From Acidimicrobiaceae bacterium (GTDB lineage Bacteria > Actinomycetota > Acidimicrobiia > Acidimicrobiales > RAAP-2): a DNA stretch of 64,000 bases. The notes beneath the pieces are model-generated. The model was not told the origin of the DNA and searched no databases. It was given only the letters and a program-made list of their open reading frames with translations. The stretch spans positions 1 through 64,000 of the forward strand of contig PLRX01000089.1 of the NCBI GenBank assembly GCA_003164095.1. Direction: 5' to 3'. Every line of letters starts with the position of its first letter. The stretch's first letter is position 1. Shown here one piece after another: positions 34,570 to 44,578 of the stretch. A program made the position numbers and the translations under genes.

Positions 34570-37281
34570 ATGACGTACCCGGGACCGCAGGCATTGGGCA
34601 GGAGCGTGGTGGTGGGCCCCGGTGCGCCACCGCCGGACGCTTGGGCAGACGCCCTTCGTGTCGTCGTGGGACCCGAGGCGCTGGCTTCGCCGTCGGCGGT
34701 CGTCGCCATCCTCCACGAGGCCTGGTCCGACCGGCGTCCCGTGGTCGTGGAGCTCGCCGTCGACCCGGAGGACCTGCGGGCGCCCGAGCGGTACGTCGGG
34801 CCGGTCCACGCGCTCGAACCCGGCTTCACCTTCTGGCGCGAGCGCCTCCAGTTCCTGGTGTGGGCCAACACGTACGACGCCCGGGACGGCCAGCCGGTCT
34901 GGTGGCACGGACGCAAACTGGCGCGCCGACTTGCCGACGAGGGGGTCGTGGAGGAGGGGCCGGCCGACGTGTCCCGCCTCGACGGCACCCCACTCTGGGT
35001 GGACGGCGGTCCGCCGGACCCGCCGGAGCCGGGCGACGGCACGGCCGTGGTGCACCGCTGGACGGCGGAGGCCGGTCGCCTCACCCCGTCGACGCGACTG
35101 TCCCCCGACGCCGACCTGGCGCCCGACCAGTTGGCTGCCGTCGATCACGCGGCCGGCCCGGCCCGGGTCATCGCCCCGGCAGGCTCCGGCAAGACGCGCG
35201 TGCTGACCGAGCGGCTGCGGCTCCTCGTGCGGCGTGGCACCTTCCCTGGTGCCGTCACCGCGCTCGCCTACAACACGCGGGCGGCCGAGGAGCTCCGCGG
35301 ACGTGCATCGGACGTGCTCGTGCCGGACGGACCTCACGTCCGGACGCTCAACAGCCTCGCCCTGTGGGTCTGCAACGCCTCCGGCCCCTCCGGCCGGCTC
35401 CGGGTGCTCGATGAGGCGGCCGTGCGCGACCTGGTCGGCGAGCTGTTCGAGGTCAAGCGGCAGGTCAACACGGACACCACCGCGCCGTTCCTGGCCGCGC
35501 TCTCACTCGTGCGACTCGGCCTGGTGTCCCCGGCCGCCGCCGAGGAGGCCTATCCGGACGCCTCGGGGTTGGCCGAGGGATTCGACGGATTCCGCACGAC
35601 CCTGGCCGAGCGCGGCCAGGTCGACTTCGACGAGCAGATCTACCGGGCCATCGAGATCCTCGTCACCGACCCGGTGGCCAGGGCGGCGGCACAGGTGCGC
35701 TGTCGGCGGATGCTGGTGGACGAGTTCCAGGACCTGACGCCGGCCCATCTCCTCCTGATCCGGCTGCTGGTCGCCCCGGGCTTCGACTGCTTCGGCGTGG
35801 GTGACGACGACCAGGTCATCTACGGCTACTCCGGCGCCACCCCGGAGTTCCTGATCGACTTCGCGTCGTACTTCCCGGGGGCGGCGGACCACCCGCTCGA
35901 GGTGAACTACCGCTGCCCGCCCGCCGTGGTCGACGCCGCCCGCCACCTCCTCTCCTACAACCACGACCGGGTGGCGAAGACGATCCGGAGTCCGGAGGGG
36001 CGGACCGATCCGGCACCGGGGAGGTCCGGCCTGCTGGCGGGTTCCGGTGCCGTGGTGGTGGAGCGGGCGGCGACGGACGCGCTGGCCGGGCGGGCCGTCG
36101 AGGTGATCGACGCCTGGCGGGCTGACGGGGTCGAACCCGGTGACATCGCCGTTCTCGCCCGGGTCAACTCGGCCCTGCTGCCGGTGCAGGTGGCCTGCCT
36201 CGAGTCCGACGTGCCGTGCACCACCCCGCTGACGACCCAGGTCCTGTCCCGCACCGGGATCCGCACCGCCTTCGCGTACCTCCGGATAGGGACCGATCCG
36301 GAGGCGATCCGCCGCGAGGACGTGCGCGACACCGTGCGTCGACCGTCGAGGGGGATCGCTCCCATGGTGGTGGACATGATGACCAAGCAGCGGACCACCT
36401 CGGTGAGCGACATCCGCCGCCTCGCGTCGCGCCTGTCCGGCCGTGACGTTCCCAAGCTGCTCTCCTACGCCGACGACCTGGAGGTGGTGGCCGCCGCCAC
36501 GTCCCGATCGACCGCCGAGGCCTTGGAGGCCATCCGGATCGGCATCGGCCTCGATGCCACCCTCGATACGCTCGACGCGTCCCGGGCCGGGGCCGACCGC
36601 TCCACCCATGCCGACGACCTGGCGGCCCTGGAGTCGGTGGCGCCCTTCCATCCGGACGCCGCCACCTTCGCCCACTGGCTGCGGGAGGTACTGAGCCGTC
36701 CTGCGGCAGCCGGCCCCGGTGTCGAACTCTCGACGGTGCACCGGATCAAGGGCAAGGAGTGGGGTCACGTCCTGGTGGTGGGCGCCTCGTCCGGCCTCTT
36801 CCCGCACCGGCTCAGCGACGACGTGGAAGGTGAGCGCAGGGTCTTCCACGTGGCGCTGACCAGGGCCGGGACCCAGGTGGTGGTCCTGGCCGACCGCGAG
36901 GGCCCGTCAGCCTTCCTCGGCGAACTGGACGGCACCACGCCCCACGTCGCGCCGAAACCGCTCGCGGCCGCACCACCGGACCCGCGTGCCGGTGGGAGGG
37001 AGCGACGGCGTGCGGCAACTCCGGGTCCGTCGGCCGCCGGGACCGGAGGCCCGGAGGAGGCGGCACTGCGGTCGTGGCGGTCGTCGGTCGCCCGCAAGGA
37101 TGGGATGCCCGCCTACGTCGTGCTCAACGACAAGGAGCTGGTGGGCATCGCCGAGCGGAATCCGGCGACCCTGGCCGAACTCGGCCGGTGCCGCGGTATG
37201 GGCCCGATCCGCCTCGAGCGTTGGGGCGACGAGATCCTGGCCGTTCTCGAGGGCGCGTCGGCACCGACCGCGGACGATTGA
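34570..37281 (+). CDS. UvrD/Rep-like superfamily 1 helicase with HRDC domain
   Basis: A 903-residue ATP-dependent DNA helicase. The core spans about 190-790: Walker A APAGSGKT, VDEFQD motif II, GDDDQVIYGYSGA motif III, LEVNYRCP motif IV, VHRIKGKEWGHVLVVG motif V and VALTRAG motif VI. A C-terminal HRDC domain (about 835-900) supports DNA binding. The first about 185 residues are an extension that I do not recognise, with a nuclease-like or nucleic-acid-binding character not evident. Likely role in DNA repair or replication restart. Confidence 0.9.
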   Translation: MTYPGPQALGRSVVVGPGAPPPDAWADALRVVVGPEALASPSAVVAILHEAWSDRRPVVVELAVDPEDLRAPERYVGPVHALEPGFTFWRERLQFLVWANTYDARDGQPVWWHGRKLARRLADEGVVEEGPADVSRLDGTPLWVDGGPPDPPEPGDGTAVVHRWTAEAGRLTPSTRLSPDADLAPDQLAAVDHAAGPARVIAPAGSGKTRVLTERLRLLVRRGTFPGAVTALAYNTRAAEELRGRASDVLVPDGPHVRTLNSLALWVCNASGPSGRLRVLDEAAVRDLVGELFEVKRQVNTDTTAPFLAALSLVRLGLVSPAAAEEAYPDASGLAEGFDGFRTTLAERGQVDFDEQIYRAIEILVTDPVARAAAQVRCRRMLVDEFQDLTPAHLLLIRLLVAPGFDCFGVGDDDQVIYGYSGATPEFLIDFASYFPGAADHPLEVNYRCPPAVVDAARHLLSYNHDRVAKTIRSPEGRTDPAPGRSGLLAGSGAVVVERAATDALAGRAVEVIDAWRADGVEPGDIAVLARVNSALLPVQVACLESDVPCTTPLTTQVLSRTGIRTAFAYLRIGTDPEAIRREDVRDTVRRPSRGIAPMVVDMMTKQRTTSVSDIRRLASRLSGRDVPKLLSYADDLEVVAAATSRSTAEALEAIRIGIGLDATLDTLDASRAGADRSTHADDLAALESVAPFHPDAATFAHWLREVLSRPAAAGPGVELSTVHRIKGKEWGHVLVVGASSGLFPHRLSDDVEGERRVFHVALTRAGTQVVVLADREGPSAFLGELDGTTPHVAPKPLAAAPPDPRAGGRERRRAATPGPSAAGTGGPEEAALRSWRSSVARKDGMPAYVVLNDKELVGIAERNPATLAELGRCRGMGPIRLERWGDEILAVLEGASAPTADD

Positions 37282-37379
37282 CCTGGGCCACACCGTGTCC
37301 GGGGCGATCGGGAGGGCTCCGACCTACTCTGGCGTCAGGCCGCTGACTGCCGGCTCGTCCCACGCCCTGAGGAGACCCC

Positions 37380-38255
37380 ATGGAACTCGGCATCCACTTC
37401 GCCAACTTCACCCTGCCGGGCGGCCCCGGCGCCATCGGTCCGATCCTGTCCGACACGGCCCGTGCGGCCGAGGAGGCGGGGTGCTCGACCTTCACGCTCA
37501 TGGACCACTACTTCCAGATGGAGGAGTTCGCCGACCGTCGTGAGCCGATGCTCGAGGGCTACACGGCCCTCGGCTTCCTGGCGGGGCGCACCGAGCGGTT
37601 GCGACTGGGCCTGATGGTGACGGGCGTCACCTACCGGCACCCGGGCCTCCTGGCCAACATCGTCACCACGTTGGACGTCGTGTCCCAGGGACGGGCCCAG
37701 CTCGGGATCGGCGCCGCCTGGTACGAGCGGGAGCACCTCGCGTACGGGGTGCCCTTCCCCCCGCTGTCCGAGCGCTTCGAGCGGCTCGAGGAGACGCTGC
37801 AGATCTGCCACCAGATGTGGAGTGACGACGACGGCCCGTACGGCGGCACCTACTACCAGCTGGCCGAGACCGTCTGCTCGCCGAAGCCGGTGAGCACCCC
37901 CCGCCCCCCGATCCTGATCGGGGGGAGCGGTGAGCGGAAGACGCTCCGACTCGTCGCCCGCTATGCGGACGCCTGCAACCTCTTCGCCACCGAACCGGCC
38001 GAGGTGGCCCACAAGATCGAGGTACTGGAACGCCACTGCGTCGACGAGGACCGCGACCCCGCCGCCATCCAGAAGACGATCCTGGCCATGGTGGACCCGT
38101 TGACCGACACCGACGCCTTCCTGTCGTCGATGGAGGACTATGCGGCGTTGGGCGTCGACCTAGTTGAGGTCATGCCACTGGTCGAGGACCCGGCCACCTG
38201 GGCCGGGCGCCTCGGCGAGCGCGTCGTACCCCGGCTGGCTGAACTCGGGTCCTGA
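37380..38255 (+). CDS. LLM-class F420-dependent oxidoreductase
   Basis: A 291-residue TIM-barrel enzyme of the bacterial luciferase-like superfamily, F420 branch, recognised by the N-terminal LGIHFANF, the FTLMDHYFQ segment and the phosphate/cofactor region ILIGGSGERKTLRLVARYADACN. It would reduce or oxidise an unknown substrate with coenzyme F420. AGGAG precedes the ATG at 37380. The gene stands alone. Confidence 0.85.
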   Translation: MELGIHFANFTLPGGPGAIGPILSDTARAAEEAGCSTFTLMDHYFQMEEFADRREPMLEGYTALGFLAGRTERLRLGLMVTGVTYRHPGLLANIVTTLDVVSQGRAQLGIGAAWYEREHLAYGVPFPPLSERFERLEETLQICHQMWSDDDGPYGGTYYQLAETVCSPKPVSTPRPPILIGGSGERKTLRLVARYADACNLFATEPAEVAHKIEVLERHCVDEDRDPAAIQKTILAMVDPLTDTDAFLSSMEDYAALGVDLVEVMPLVEDPATWAGRLGERVVPRLAELGS

Positions 38256-38267
38256 CCGCCGGCGACC

Positions 38268-38753
38268 TCAGCCGGCCTTCTTCGCCGGTGCCTTGCGGGC
38301 CGTGGCCTTCTTGGCCGTGGCCTTCTTCGCCGTCACCTTCTTCGCCGGTGCCTTGCGGGCGACGGCCTTCTTGGCGGGCGCCTTGGCTGCGGGCGTGCGC
38401 TTCGCTGCGGCCCTCTTGGCCGGGACGCGTGACCGTGCCGACTTCTTGGCGGCACCCACCCGGCGGCGTGTGCGCCGCGTGGCGTCCCGTCCGGCCTCGG
38501 CGGCACGGTCCGTCTGCTCGTTGACAGCCTTCATCACGTCGGACACCAACTTGCGCTGACTCCTCAGCACCCGCTCGGCCACGTCGAACACGTCGTCGAC
38601 CATCCGCTCGAGGTCCTGCGAGACGGGCGGCACCAGGCGGTCCGCCTCACGCGTGATCCCCTTGGCCAGTTGGTGGCTGGCCTGGAGCAGCTCCTTCTCG
38701 GCCCGTTCGATCGCCCGTTCGATCCGTGTCCTGGTCTCCCTGGCCTCGGCCAT
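38268..38753 (-). CDS. Histone H1-like Lys/Ala-rich DNA-binding protein
   Basis: A 161-residue protein. The N-terminal 90 residues are helical and charged; the C-terminal 65 residues are Lys/Ala/Arg/Pro repeats of the AKKA and APAKK type, like the tails of actinobacterial HupB or eukaryotic H1. It probably binds and compacts DNA. ATG at 38753 has AAGGAGG eight bases upstream; the ATG six bases earlier is too close to that site. The N-terminal half is not the HU fold, so it is not HupB. Confidence 0.75.
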   Translation of the reverse strand: MAEARETRTRIERAIERAEKELLQASHQLAKGITREADRLVPPVSQDLERMVDDVFDVAERVLRSQRKLVSDVMKAVNEQTDRAAEAGRDATRRTRRRVGAAKKSARSRVPAKRAAAKRTPAAKAPAKKAVARKAPAKKVTAKKATAKKATARKAPAKKAG

Positions 38754-38866
38754 GTGCATCGCCTCCTTGGTCGTTGCGGCGTGCCCGCCGTCACCTGGAG
38801 CCATGGTGACCCTGCCCTCGATGTCTGACGAGGGGCGAACGTCCCAACTTGCGCGGCCGGCGTTGC

Positions 38867-40078
38867 TCAGACGGGTACGGGCGAGAAGCGCAGGGGCAGG
38901 CGCGCCGGCCCCCAGATGCCGAATGTGGCGGGTTTCCACTCGACGTGTCCGTCGACCCCCAGGTCCGGCATGCGCCGGGACAGGAGCACCAGTGCCTCCT
39001 GGAGCTCGGCGCGCGCCAAGGCGGCGCCCATGCAGTGGTGGATCCCGGACCCGAAGGTCATCTGCTGGGTCGTCCGCTCCCGGGTGATGTCGAAGGTGCC
39101 GGGCTCCTCATAGGTGCCCGGGTCGCGGTTGGCCCCGGCGAGTGACACCGACACGAGCGTGCCCTTGGGGAAGAGCACGTCACGGAAGACGACGTCCTCG
39201 GGGGTGACGCGTATCGTCCCCCTGACGGCGCCGAGGTAGCGCATCGCCTCCTCCACGGCCCGCTGGGCGAGTTCGGGCCGCTCCCGCAGCAGAGCCCACT
39301 GGTCGGGGTACTCGGCGAAGAGGGCGAGGGCGCACGCCAGCTGGTTACGGGTCGTGTCGGTCCCGGCCATCAGCACGGCGACGGCCAGGGCGACCAGCTC
39401 CTCGTTGGACAGGCGGTCGCCGGCCTCCTCGATGGCGATCAGCACGCTGAGCAGGTCGTCGCCCGGTGTCGTTCGGCGGGCGGCGATCAGGTCGGCGAGG
39501 TACGACTCGAGCGAGGCGTTGGCCGCCTCGATGAGCGGCAGGTCCTCGGCGAGGTTCTGGTTGAAGATGCGGAAGATGTCGGTGGCCCATGCCGAGAACT
39601 GGCGCCAGTCCTCCTTGGGGGCACCCAGCAGCTCACAGATGATCGGGATCGGATAGGGCTCGCACACGTCACGCACGAGCTCGCAGTGCCCGGAATCGCC
39701 GAACGCGTCGACCAGGCCGCCGACCACCTCGCGCATGAACGGTCGCAGGCGGTCGGCCGCCGCCGGGGTGAACGCCGGAGCAACCAGGCGGCGCAGGCGG
39801 GCGTGGTCCTCGCCCTCCATGGCCAGGATCGACGGCCGCCCCCGGTCTTCGACGGGCTCCATGCCGTTCATCTGGCGGAGCAGCGAGAGCGCATTGTGGA
39901 ACCGGCGGTCGCGCAGGAGGGACACGCAGTCCTCCTGGCGGCTCACGGTGAACCCCATCGGGGTCCGGGCCAGCCAGTGCCGCTCGCGGGCCTCGGCGAT
40001 GACAGCGAGCGACTCCTCGCGACCCATGCCGGCAGTGTCGACCATGGGTAGGTCGAGCTCGTACGCAGACGTCACCAT
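38867..40078 (-). CDS. Cytochrome P450
   Basis: A 403-residue bacterial class I P450. The I-helix motif is AGTDTT, the ExxR motif is EEAMRYL, and the heme-cysteine loop is FGSGIHHCMGAALARAE near residue 350. The soluble enzyme needs external ferredoxin/reductase, which are not encoded nearby. The substrate is unknown; its divergent neighbour is the SCO6745-family gene. Confidence 0.93.
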   Translation of the reverse strand: MVTSAYELDLPMVDTAGMGREESLAVIAEARERHWLARTPMGFTVSRQEDCVSLLRDRRFHNALSLLRQMNGMEPVEDRGRPSILAMEGEDHARLRRLVAPAFTPAAADRLRPFMREVVGGLVDAFGDSGHCELVRDVCEPYPIPIICELLGAPKEDWRQFSAWATDIFRIFNQNLAEDLPLIEAANASLESYLADLIAARRTTPGDDLLSVLIAIEEAGDRLSNEELVALAVAVLMAGTDTTRNQLACALALFAEYPDQWALLRERPELAQRAVEEAMRYLGAVRGTIRVTPEDVVFRDVLFPKGTLVSVSLAGANRDPGTYEEPGTFDITRERTTQQMTFGSGIHHCMGAALARAELQEALVLLSRRMPDLGVDGHVEWKPATFGIWGPARLPLRFSPVPV

Positions 40079-40156
40079 TGGGGCACTCTCCGTCGGGGAA
40101 GGGACCCGACCAAGTTATCCCGGTCGCCGCAAGCGGGGCATCGCTAGGGTGCGGCA

Positions 40157-40917
40157 ATGGATGCCCTCGCTGCCGCAACTGCCATCGGACCTCCGCTCGG
40201 GACGGTGGGTGCCGCCTTCTACTTCTCGCCGGAGGCGACGGCGCGGGCCGAGGGGATCGGTCTGGACGTGGTCAGCCTCTACGCGGCCGGACGGGGGCCG
40301 TGCTCGGTGCGTGCTCGCCGGCCGAGGTCGACGAGGCCTTCTTCTTCTTCAAGTCCGGGCTGATCGCCGGGGTGGTCGAGGCGGCCCGGACGAAGGCCGA
40401 CCAGGGGGACATCCTCGCCGCGCACCTCGGGTCCGCCGACGACTTCGCCGATGCGACCTACGGATCGGTCGATCCCGCCGTGCTCGCGGCATTCGACGAC
40501 GCGTCGTCCCTCGTGGTCGAGGCCCTGCCCACGGGGCAATGGCCCCTGGTCGACGGCTACCGGGCCCAGCCGGTGCCGGTGCGGCCCACCGCTTCCGCCT
40601 ACCGGGGCGCGGTGCTCCTGCGTGAGCTACGGGGCGGTGTCCACCGACATGCGGTCGAGGCGGTCGGACTGAGCGCGGCCGTAGCGTGCCAGTTCGACCG
40701 GGGGGACGACTACTACCGGCTCCACGGCTTCGGCGACGCAGACCGCGTGCCCGAGACCCGGGCCACCCTGGCGGCGCGGGTGCAGGCCGAGGAGGCCACC
40801 GACGCAGCCGTGGCCGAGCTGCTGTCGGTGCTCGACACGACGCAACTGGAGAACCTGGTGACCGGGGCCGAGCTGCTGGCGTCCAGCGGTCCCGGGGTCG
40901 TCCTGCCCGGCAACTGA
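40157..40917 (+). pseudogene. SCO6745-family protein, one-base frameshift
   Basis: The N-terminal 50 residues (from ATG 40157, with AAFYFSPEATARAEGIG) and the following about 200 residues (AVLGACSPAEVDEAFFFFKSG onward) together make one protein of the uncharacterised actinobacterial SCO6745 family. They lie in two different frames. The break is at the G run 40293-40297: one additional G restores a single frame with AGRGAVLGACSP. Otherwise the gene shows no decay and its codon use matches neighbours, so a sequencing error or a very recent mutation is equally possible. Confidence 0.7.
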
Positions 40918-40938
40918 GCCGACGGCGGGGTCGGGTGC

Positions 40939-41910
40939 CTACCCGACACCGGGGACGGCCACGAAGTTGTCGGAGGAGGGCACGACCTCACCCGACCAGC
41001 GGTAGGCCACGAGCGGGCGGCCCTGGTCGCGCACGGCGCTGTAGTCGACACACACTGCGTGCCGGCCGGCCGGTTGCGGTGTGCCCGTGAACCAATAATG
41101 GCCGAAGAAGACGGGCACCGGGTCGGAGTACCGGACGTCGTCGACACGGTCGACGGGCACGTCGGGCAGGCCGGGGTGCGCCAGACCGTCGAGCGTCCGT
41201 GAGCCGGGGGGCACCACGGCCAGGTCGCGCAATGACGTCGCCGACTCGTCCCACCACCGGACGCGGGTCGCCCACCTCGGGGTGCCTTCGGGGTCGACGA
41301 AGGCGAGGTCGTCGCCGAGCCGAACCTCTGGGCCTTTCAAGACGATCTCCACGGCGGTGAAGGTTTCGGTGCCCGGGGTGTTGGCCTCGAGCAGGAAGTC
41401 GTCACTGAGCGCCGTGCCCGGCGTCACCCACTTGTCGAGTACCGCCAGCGACGATGTGTGCCAGCAGGCGTGGGCCACCCGCAAGCCTCCGAGGTCGAGC
41501 CACAGGGGCAGGGTCCGGAACCACTCGAGGGTGGAGGCGTGGAGGGCCGAACCCTCACCGAATTGGTCGAGGAAGGCCTGGTGCTGGCGCCGGTTGTGGG
41601 GGCCGCGCCGACCCTGGTGGGTCCGGAGGTAGTCGCCGGGCCGCCCGGGGTGGACCGTGGCCCAGGACACGGCGTTGAACTCGTGGTTGCCCATGACCAC
41701 CTGCGCCGACCCGGCCTCGTGCATGGCCCGGACCAGCTCCACCACCCGCACCTGGCCGGCCCCCCGGTCGATCAGGTCGCCGACGAAGACCGCCTGATGG
41801 CCGGCGAGCCGGTAGGCGCCGTCGACCTCGGCGTACCCCAGCGCGGCCAGCAGACCCTCGAGCTTGTCGGAACTCCCGTGGACGTCACCGATGATGTCGT
41901 ATGCGGTCAC
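40939..41910 (-). CDS. Metallophosphoesterase (PPP-like phosphatase)
   Basis: A 323-residue calcineurin-like enzyme: GDVHGSSDKL (motif I, residues 7-16), GDLIDRG (motif II) and GNHE (motif III), followed by later metal-site histidines such as FFGHYWF. This is close to bacterial PrpE/ApaH-type protein or dinucleotide phosphatases. GTG at 41910 has GGAGG upstream. Cytosolic. The long open frame upstream in the same register is discussed as a separate entry. Confidence 0.85.
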   Translation of the reverse strand: MTAYDIIGDVHGSSDKLEGLLAALGYAEVDGAYRLAGHQAVFVGDLIDRGAGQVRVVELVRAMHEAGSAQVVMGNHEFNAVSWATVHPGRPGDYLRTHQGRRGPHNRRQHQAFLDQFGEGSALHASTLEWFRTLPLWLDLGGLRVAHACWHTSSLAVLDKWVTPGTALSDDFLLEANTPGTETFTAVEIVLKGPEVRLGDDLAFVDPEGTPRWATRVRWWDESATSLRDLAVVPPGSRTLDGLAHPGLPDVPVDRVDDVRYSDPVPVFFGHYWFTGTPQPAGRHAVCVDYSAVRDQGRPLVAYRWSGEVVPSSDNFVAVPGVG

Positions 41911-42251
41911 GCGCGCTGCCTCCTCTCCGGCGGTCGGTCGCCCGGATGCGTCATACGGGGGACGTGTGGTCAGGCGGTTCGCCGGAACCACGGCGTGGTC
42001 GGGATCCACACGCCTGATCACTGCCAGTCTACGGGGGTGGTCCCGCAGCCGGACAGCGTGACGACGACCTTCGGTCGCCCGCGGTGTCGACCCTCGGAAC
42101 CGGGCGATGACACGATCTCCGACACGGCGGCTGACGAACGGGGCGTGGGCCGGTCCGCGAGCGGCCGCCAGGCGACCGGCCAGGACGCTGCGCCGGGGAT
42201 CCACGGACCCCACGGCGGCCAGCGCCGCCTCGTGTACCGCTGCATCGTAGG
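41911..42251. other. Gene-poor stretch with an open frame lacking a start
   Basis: Between the metallophosphoesterase and the MFS gene the same minus-strand frame stays open for about 110 codons with GC-rich third positions, yet has no plausible start codon and no recognised domain. A 75-codon frame starting at 42245 is Arg/Trp/Pro-rich and looks like a shadow. It may be a decayed gene or a 5' extension of the phosphoesterase. Nothing else is seen. Confidence 0.3.
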
Positions 42252-44000
42252 TCAGGCGGGGACGCCCTCGATGAATTGGTCTGACGCCGACAGGTCCTCG
42301 AACTCCTCGTTGACCTGGCGGTCGTGCTCCTGCTGATCGCGGAGAGCGGCCGAGCGCCGCCACCGGCCCACCAGCAGGAAGATCGTCGGGATGAACAGGA
42401 GCTCGCCGACCACGCAGATCAGCCACCACCGCTGCCACTCCTTCGGGGCGGCAGCCCGGGCGTTCAGCACGTCGCGACCGTGCGTCGAGAGGAACTCCCG
42501 GTCCGCCTTCGGGATGTGGGATGCGGCGATGAGATCGGCCGCGGCCACGGCGAACGGCACCCCACGCGCGGCATGGATCTGAGCGATGGCGGCCACCTCC
42601 GCCTTGCGGTTGGACGGATCGGCCTGCAGCTCGGCCAGGGTGGCAGGCTGGACGACCTTCAAGGTGGCGATCTGAGTCGAGTACCTGGCCTGCAGGGCCG
42701 CGGCCTGGGGCCCGTAGTCGGCGACGGGGGTCGCCGAGGGCACCACGAAGGGCACCACGAGGAAGGCACCCGCGGCGACGACGCGCAGGACCCAGCCCCA
42801 GATGGCGAGCCCGGTGGCCACGAGCGCCGGGTTCCGCCGCTCGAGGGTCTCGGTGTAGGCGGCCATCCACGGGGCGTAGGCGACACCGCGGGCGGCCGAC
42901 ATGATCATGATGACGACGACGAACGTCGCATAGGTGGTGTGGGGACGGGTGGCGAGCGCGGCGAAGACGAGGCCCATCCCGACTGCCACGATGCTCCCGG
43001 CCAGCATGAAGGGCTTCCTGACCCGGAGCTTGTCGGAGATGATGCCCACGCCGACCACGGCCACGGCGTCGGCCGACCAGAACCAGTTGCCCAACCCGTT
43101 GGCCTCCGACTGACTGAAGCCGAAGACGGACACGAAGTAGATGACGAAGAATCCCACGGCGGATAGGTAGATCAGGAGGAACAGGCTCACACCTATCGAC
43201 GGGATCACCGTGTCCCAGCCGACCATCTGGCGGAACGGGCGCTTCATGGCGTTCTCCACCTGGAGGCCGCGGGCCCTGACCTCAGCCAGCACGCGCTCCC
43301 GCAGCGACGTGATGAGCTGGTCCCGCAGGCTCGGGGCGAGTTCGCGGAGGAACAGCAGGGCCAGGAGGAAGACGACCAGCCCGACGGCACCGGCCACCCG
43401 GAACTGGAACTGCCAGTCGTGGGAATCCACCGTCTGGGAGGCGACCAGGGACACCGTCAGGCTCCCGAGGACGGGACCCAGCGTCCAGAAGCCCATGGCT
43501 GCGCCGCGACGCTGTTGGGGGGAGAAGTCGCGCACGAGCGCCGGTGTCGCCACCAGCACGATGCCCTCGAAGAAGCCGACCGTGGCGACGGCCAGGGCGT
43601 AGGTGGCCCGGGTGTGGGCGTTGGGGATTCCGAGGAAGGTGACGAGGCCCACGACCAGCAGGCCGACGACCACCATGTTCGCCCTGCCGATCCGGTCGGC
43701 GATCGACGCGATGAGGGACGAGACGGCACCGGCCACGCTGCTGACCACCACCACGGTCAGGTAGAAGCGGAAGGACATCTGGTAGTAGTTCAAGATCCGG
43801 AACGAGACGGACCCCGCCACGTACTGCTGGTAGTACATGACGATGCTGCTCACCACCACAAGCAGGAGCAGCAGGTACCGGGCACGGGTGGGGGGATAGT
43901 GGTGCAGCTCCCGCCGCCACAGGCGGGCGATGCCCGGAGCCGTGGCACCGGGCGCACGAACCGTGGCGGCGCCAACGGCTGGATCCGGGGCGCCGCTCAC
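42252..44000 (-). CDS. MFS transporter
   Basis: A 582-residue major facilitator with twelve predicted helices. The TM2-3 loop carries SIADRIGRANM, the family's G-x3-DRxGRR-like signature. A large soluble insertion (about 430-530) lies before the last helix, unusual for simple drug exporters. The start overlaps the TetR gene stop by ATGA, so transporter and regulator form an operon. Likely an exporter or metabolite importer controlled by the TetR ligand. Confidence 0.85.
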   Translation of the reverse strand: MSGAPDPAVGAATVRAPGATAPGIARLWRRELHHYPPTRARYLLLLLVVVSSIVMYYQQYVAGSVSFRILNYYQMSFRFYLTVVVVSSVAGAVSSLIASIADRIGRANMVVVGLLVVGLVTFLGIPNAHTRATYALAVATVGFFEGIVLVATPALVRDFSPQQRRGAAMGFWTLGPVLGSLTVSLVASQTVDSHDWQFQFRVAGAVGLVVFLLALLFLRELAPSLRDQLITSLRERVLAEVRARGLQVENAMKRPFRQMVGWDTVIPSIGVSLFLLIYLSAVGFFVIYFVSVFGFSQSEANGLGNWFWSADAVAVVGVGIISDKLRVRKPFMLAGSIVAVGMGLVFAALATRPHTTYATFVVVIMIMSAARGVAYAPWMAAYTETLERRNPALVATGLAIWGWVLRVVAAGAFLVVPFVVPSATPVADYGPQAAALQARYSTQIATLKVVQPATLAELQADPSNRKAEVAAIAQIHAARGVPFAVAAADLIAASHIPKADREFLSTHGRDVLNARAAAPKEWQRWWLICVVGELLFIPTIFLLVGRWRRSAALRDQQEHDRQVNEEFEDLSASDQFIEGVPA

Positions 44001-44578
44001 GAGAACGCGGCGATTACGACGGACACCGATCGGAGCAGGTCGGTCCGGAGGTCCTCGGGGTCGCCCATCTGGACCACCCAGTCGACGATCGCCCCGAGCC
44101 CGAGCCTCACCATCACGGTGGCGGCGGCCTCCGGATGGGTACCGGGGGCGAGTTCGGCATCGGCCACGGCCTCGCCGAAGGCCCGCTCCAGCTCCTGACG
44201 CATGCGCTGGAGGAGGAGGAAGCGGCCGGAGCCCATCGATGCCAGCACGCCGGACGCGAGGAGGCCCCGCACTAGCTCACGTTCGTGGTCGACGATTCCG
44301 GTCAGCAACTCGATGAGGTCCGTCACCCGGAACAGGCCGCGCGCGTCGAGCCCGGACAGGCCCTCGTTGAAACGGTGGACTCCCTCCGCCATCAACGCGG
44401 CGATCACGTCGTCACGCCCCCCGACCAACGCGTAGATGGTGGGGACGCTGACCTGAGCAGCATCGGCGAGTGTACGCATCGAGAGCGCTCCCACGCCCTT
44501 ACGGGCGATGAGATCGTGCGCCGCCTGGAGTATCTGGTTTCGGCGGCGGAGCTTGTTGGTGGTCCGGAGATCCTGCAC
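43997..44578 (-). CDS. TetR-family regulator
   Basis: A 193-residue repressor. The HTH (about 15-60) contains ILQAAHDLIARKGVGALSMRTLADAAQVSVPTIYALVGG split over helices 1-3; the C-terminal ligand domain is divergent. It is autoregulated in all likelihood: two TGCAC-RCG-TGCA sites lie at its start. GTG at 44578 lies within the first operator. Cotranscribed with the downstream MFS gene. Confidence 0.9.
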   Translation of the reverse strand: MQDLRTTNKLRRRNQILQAAHDLIARKGVGALSMRTLADAAQVSVPTIYALVGGRDDVIAALMAEGVHRFNEGLSGLDARGLFRVTDLIELLTGIVDHERELVRGLLASGVLASMGSGRFLLLQRMRQELERAFGEAVADAELAPGTHPEAAATVMVRLGLGAIVDWVVQMGDPEDLRTDLLRSVSVVIAAFS

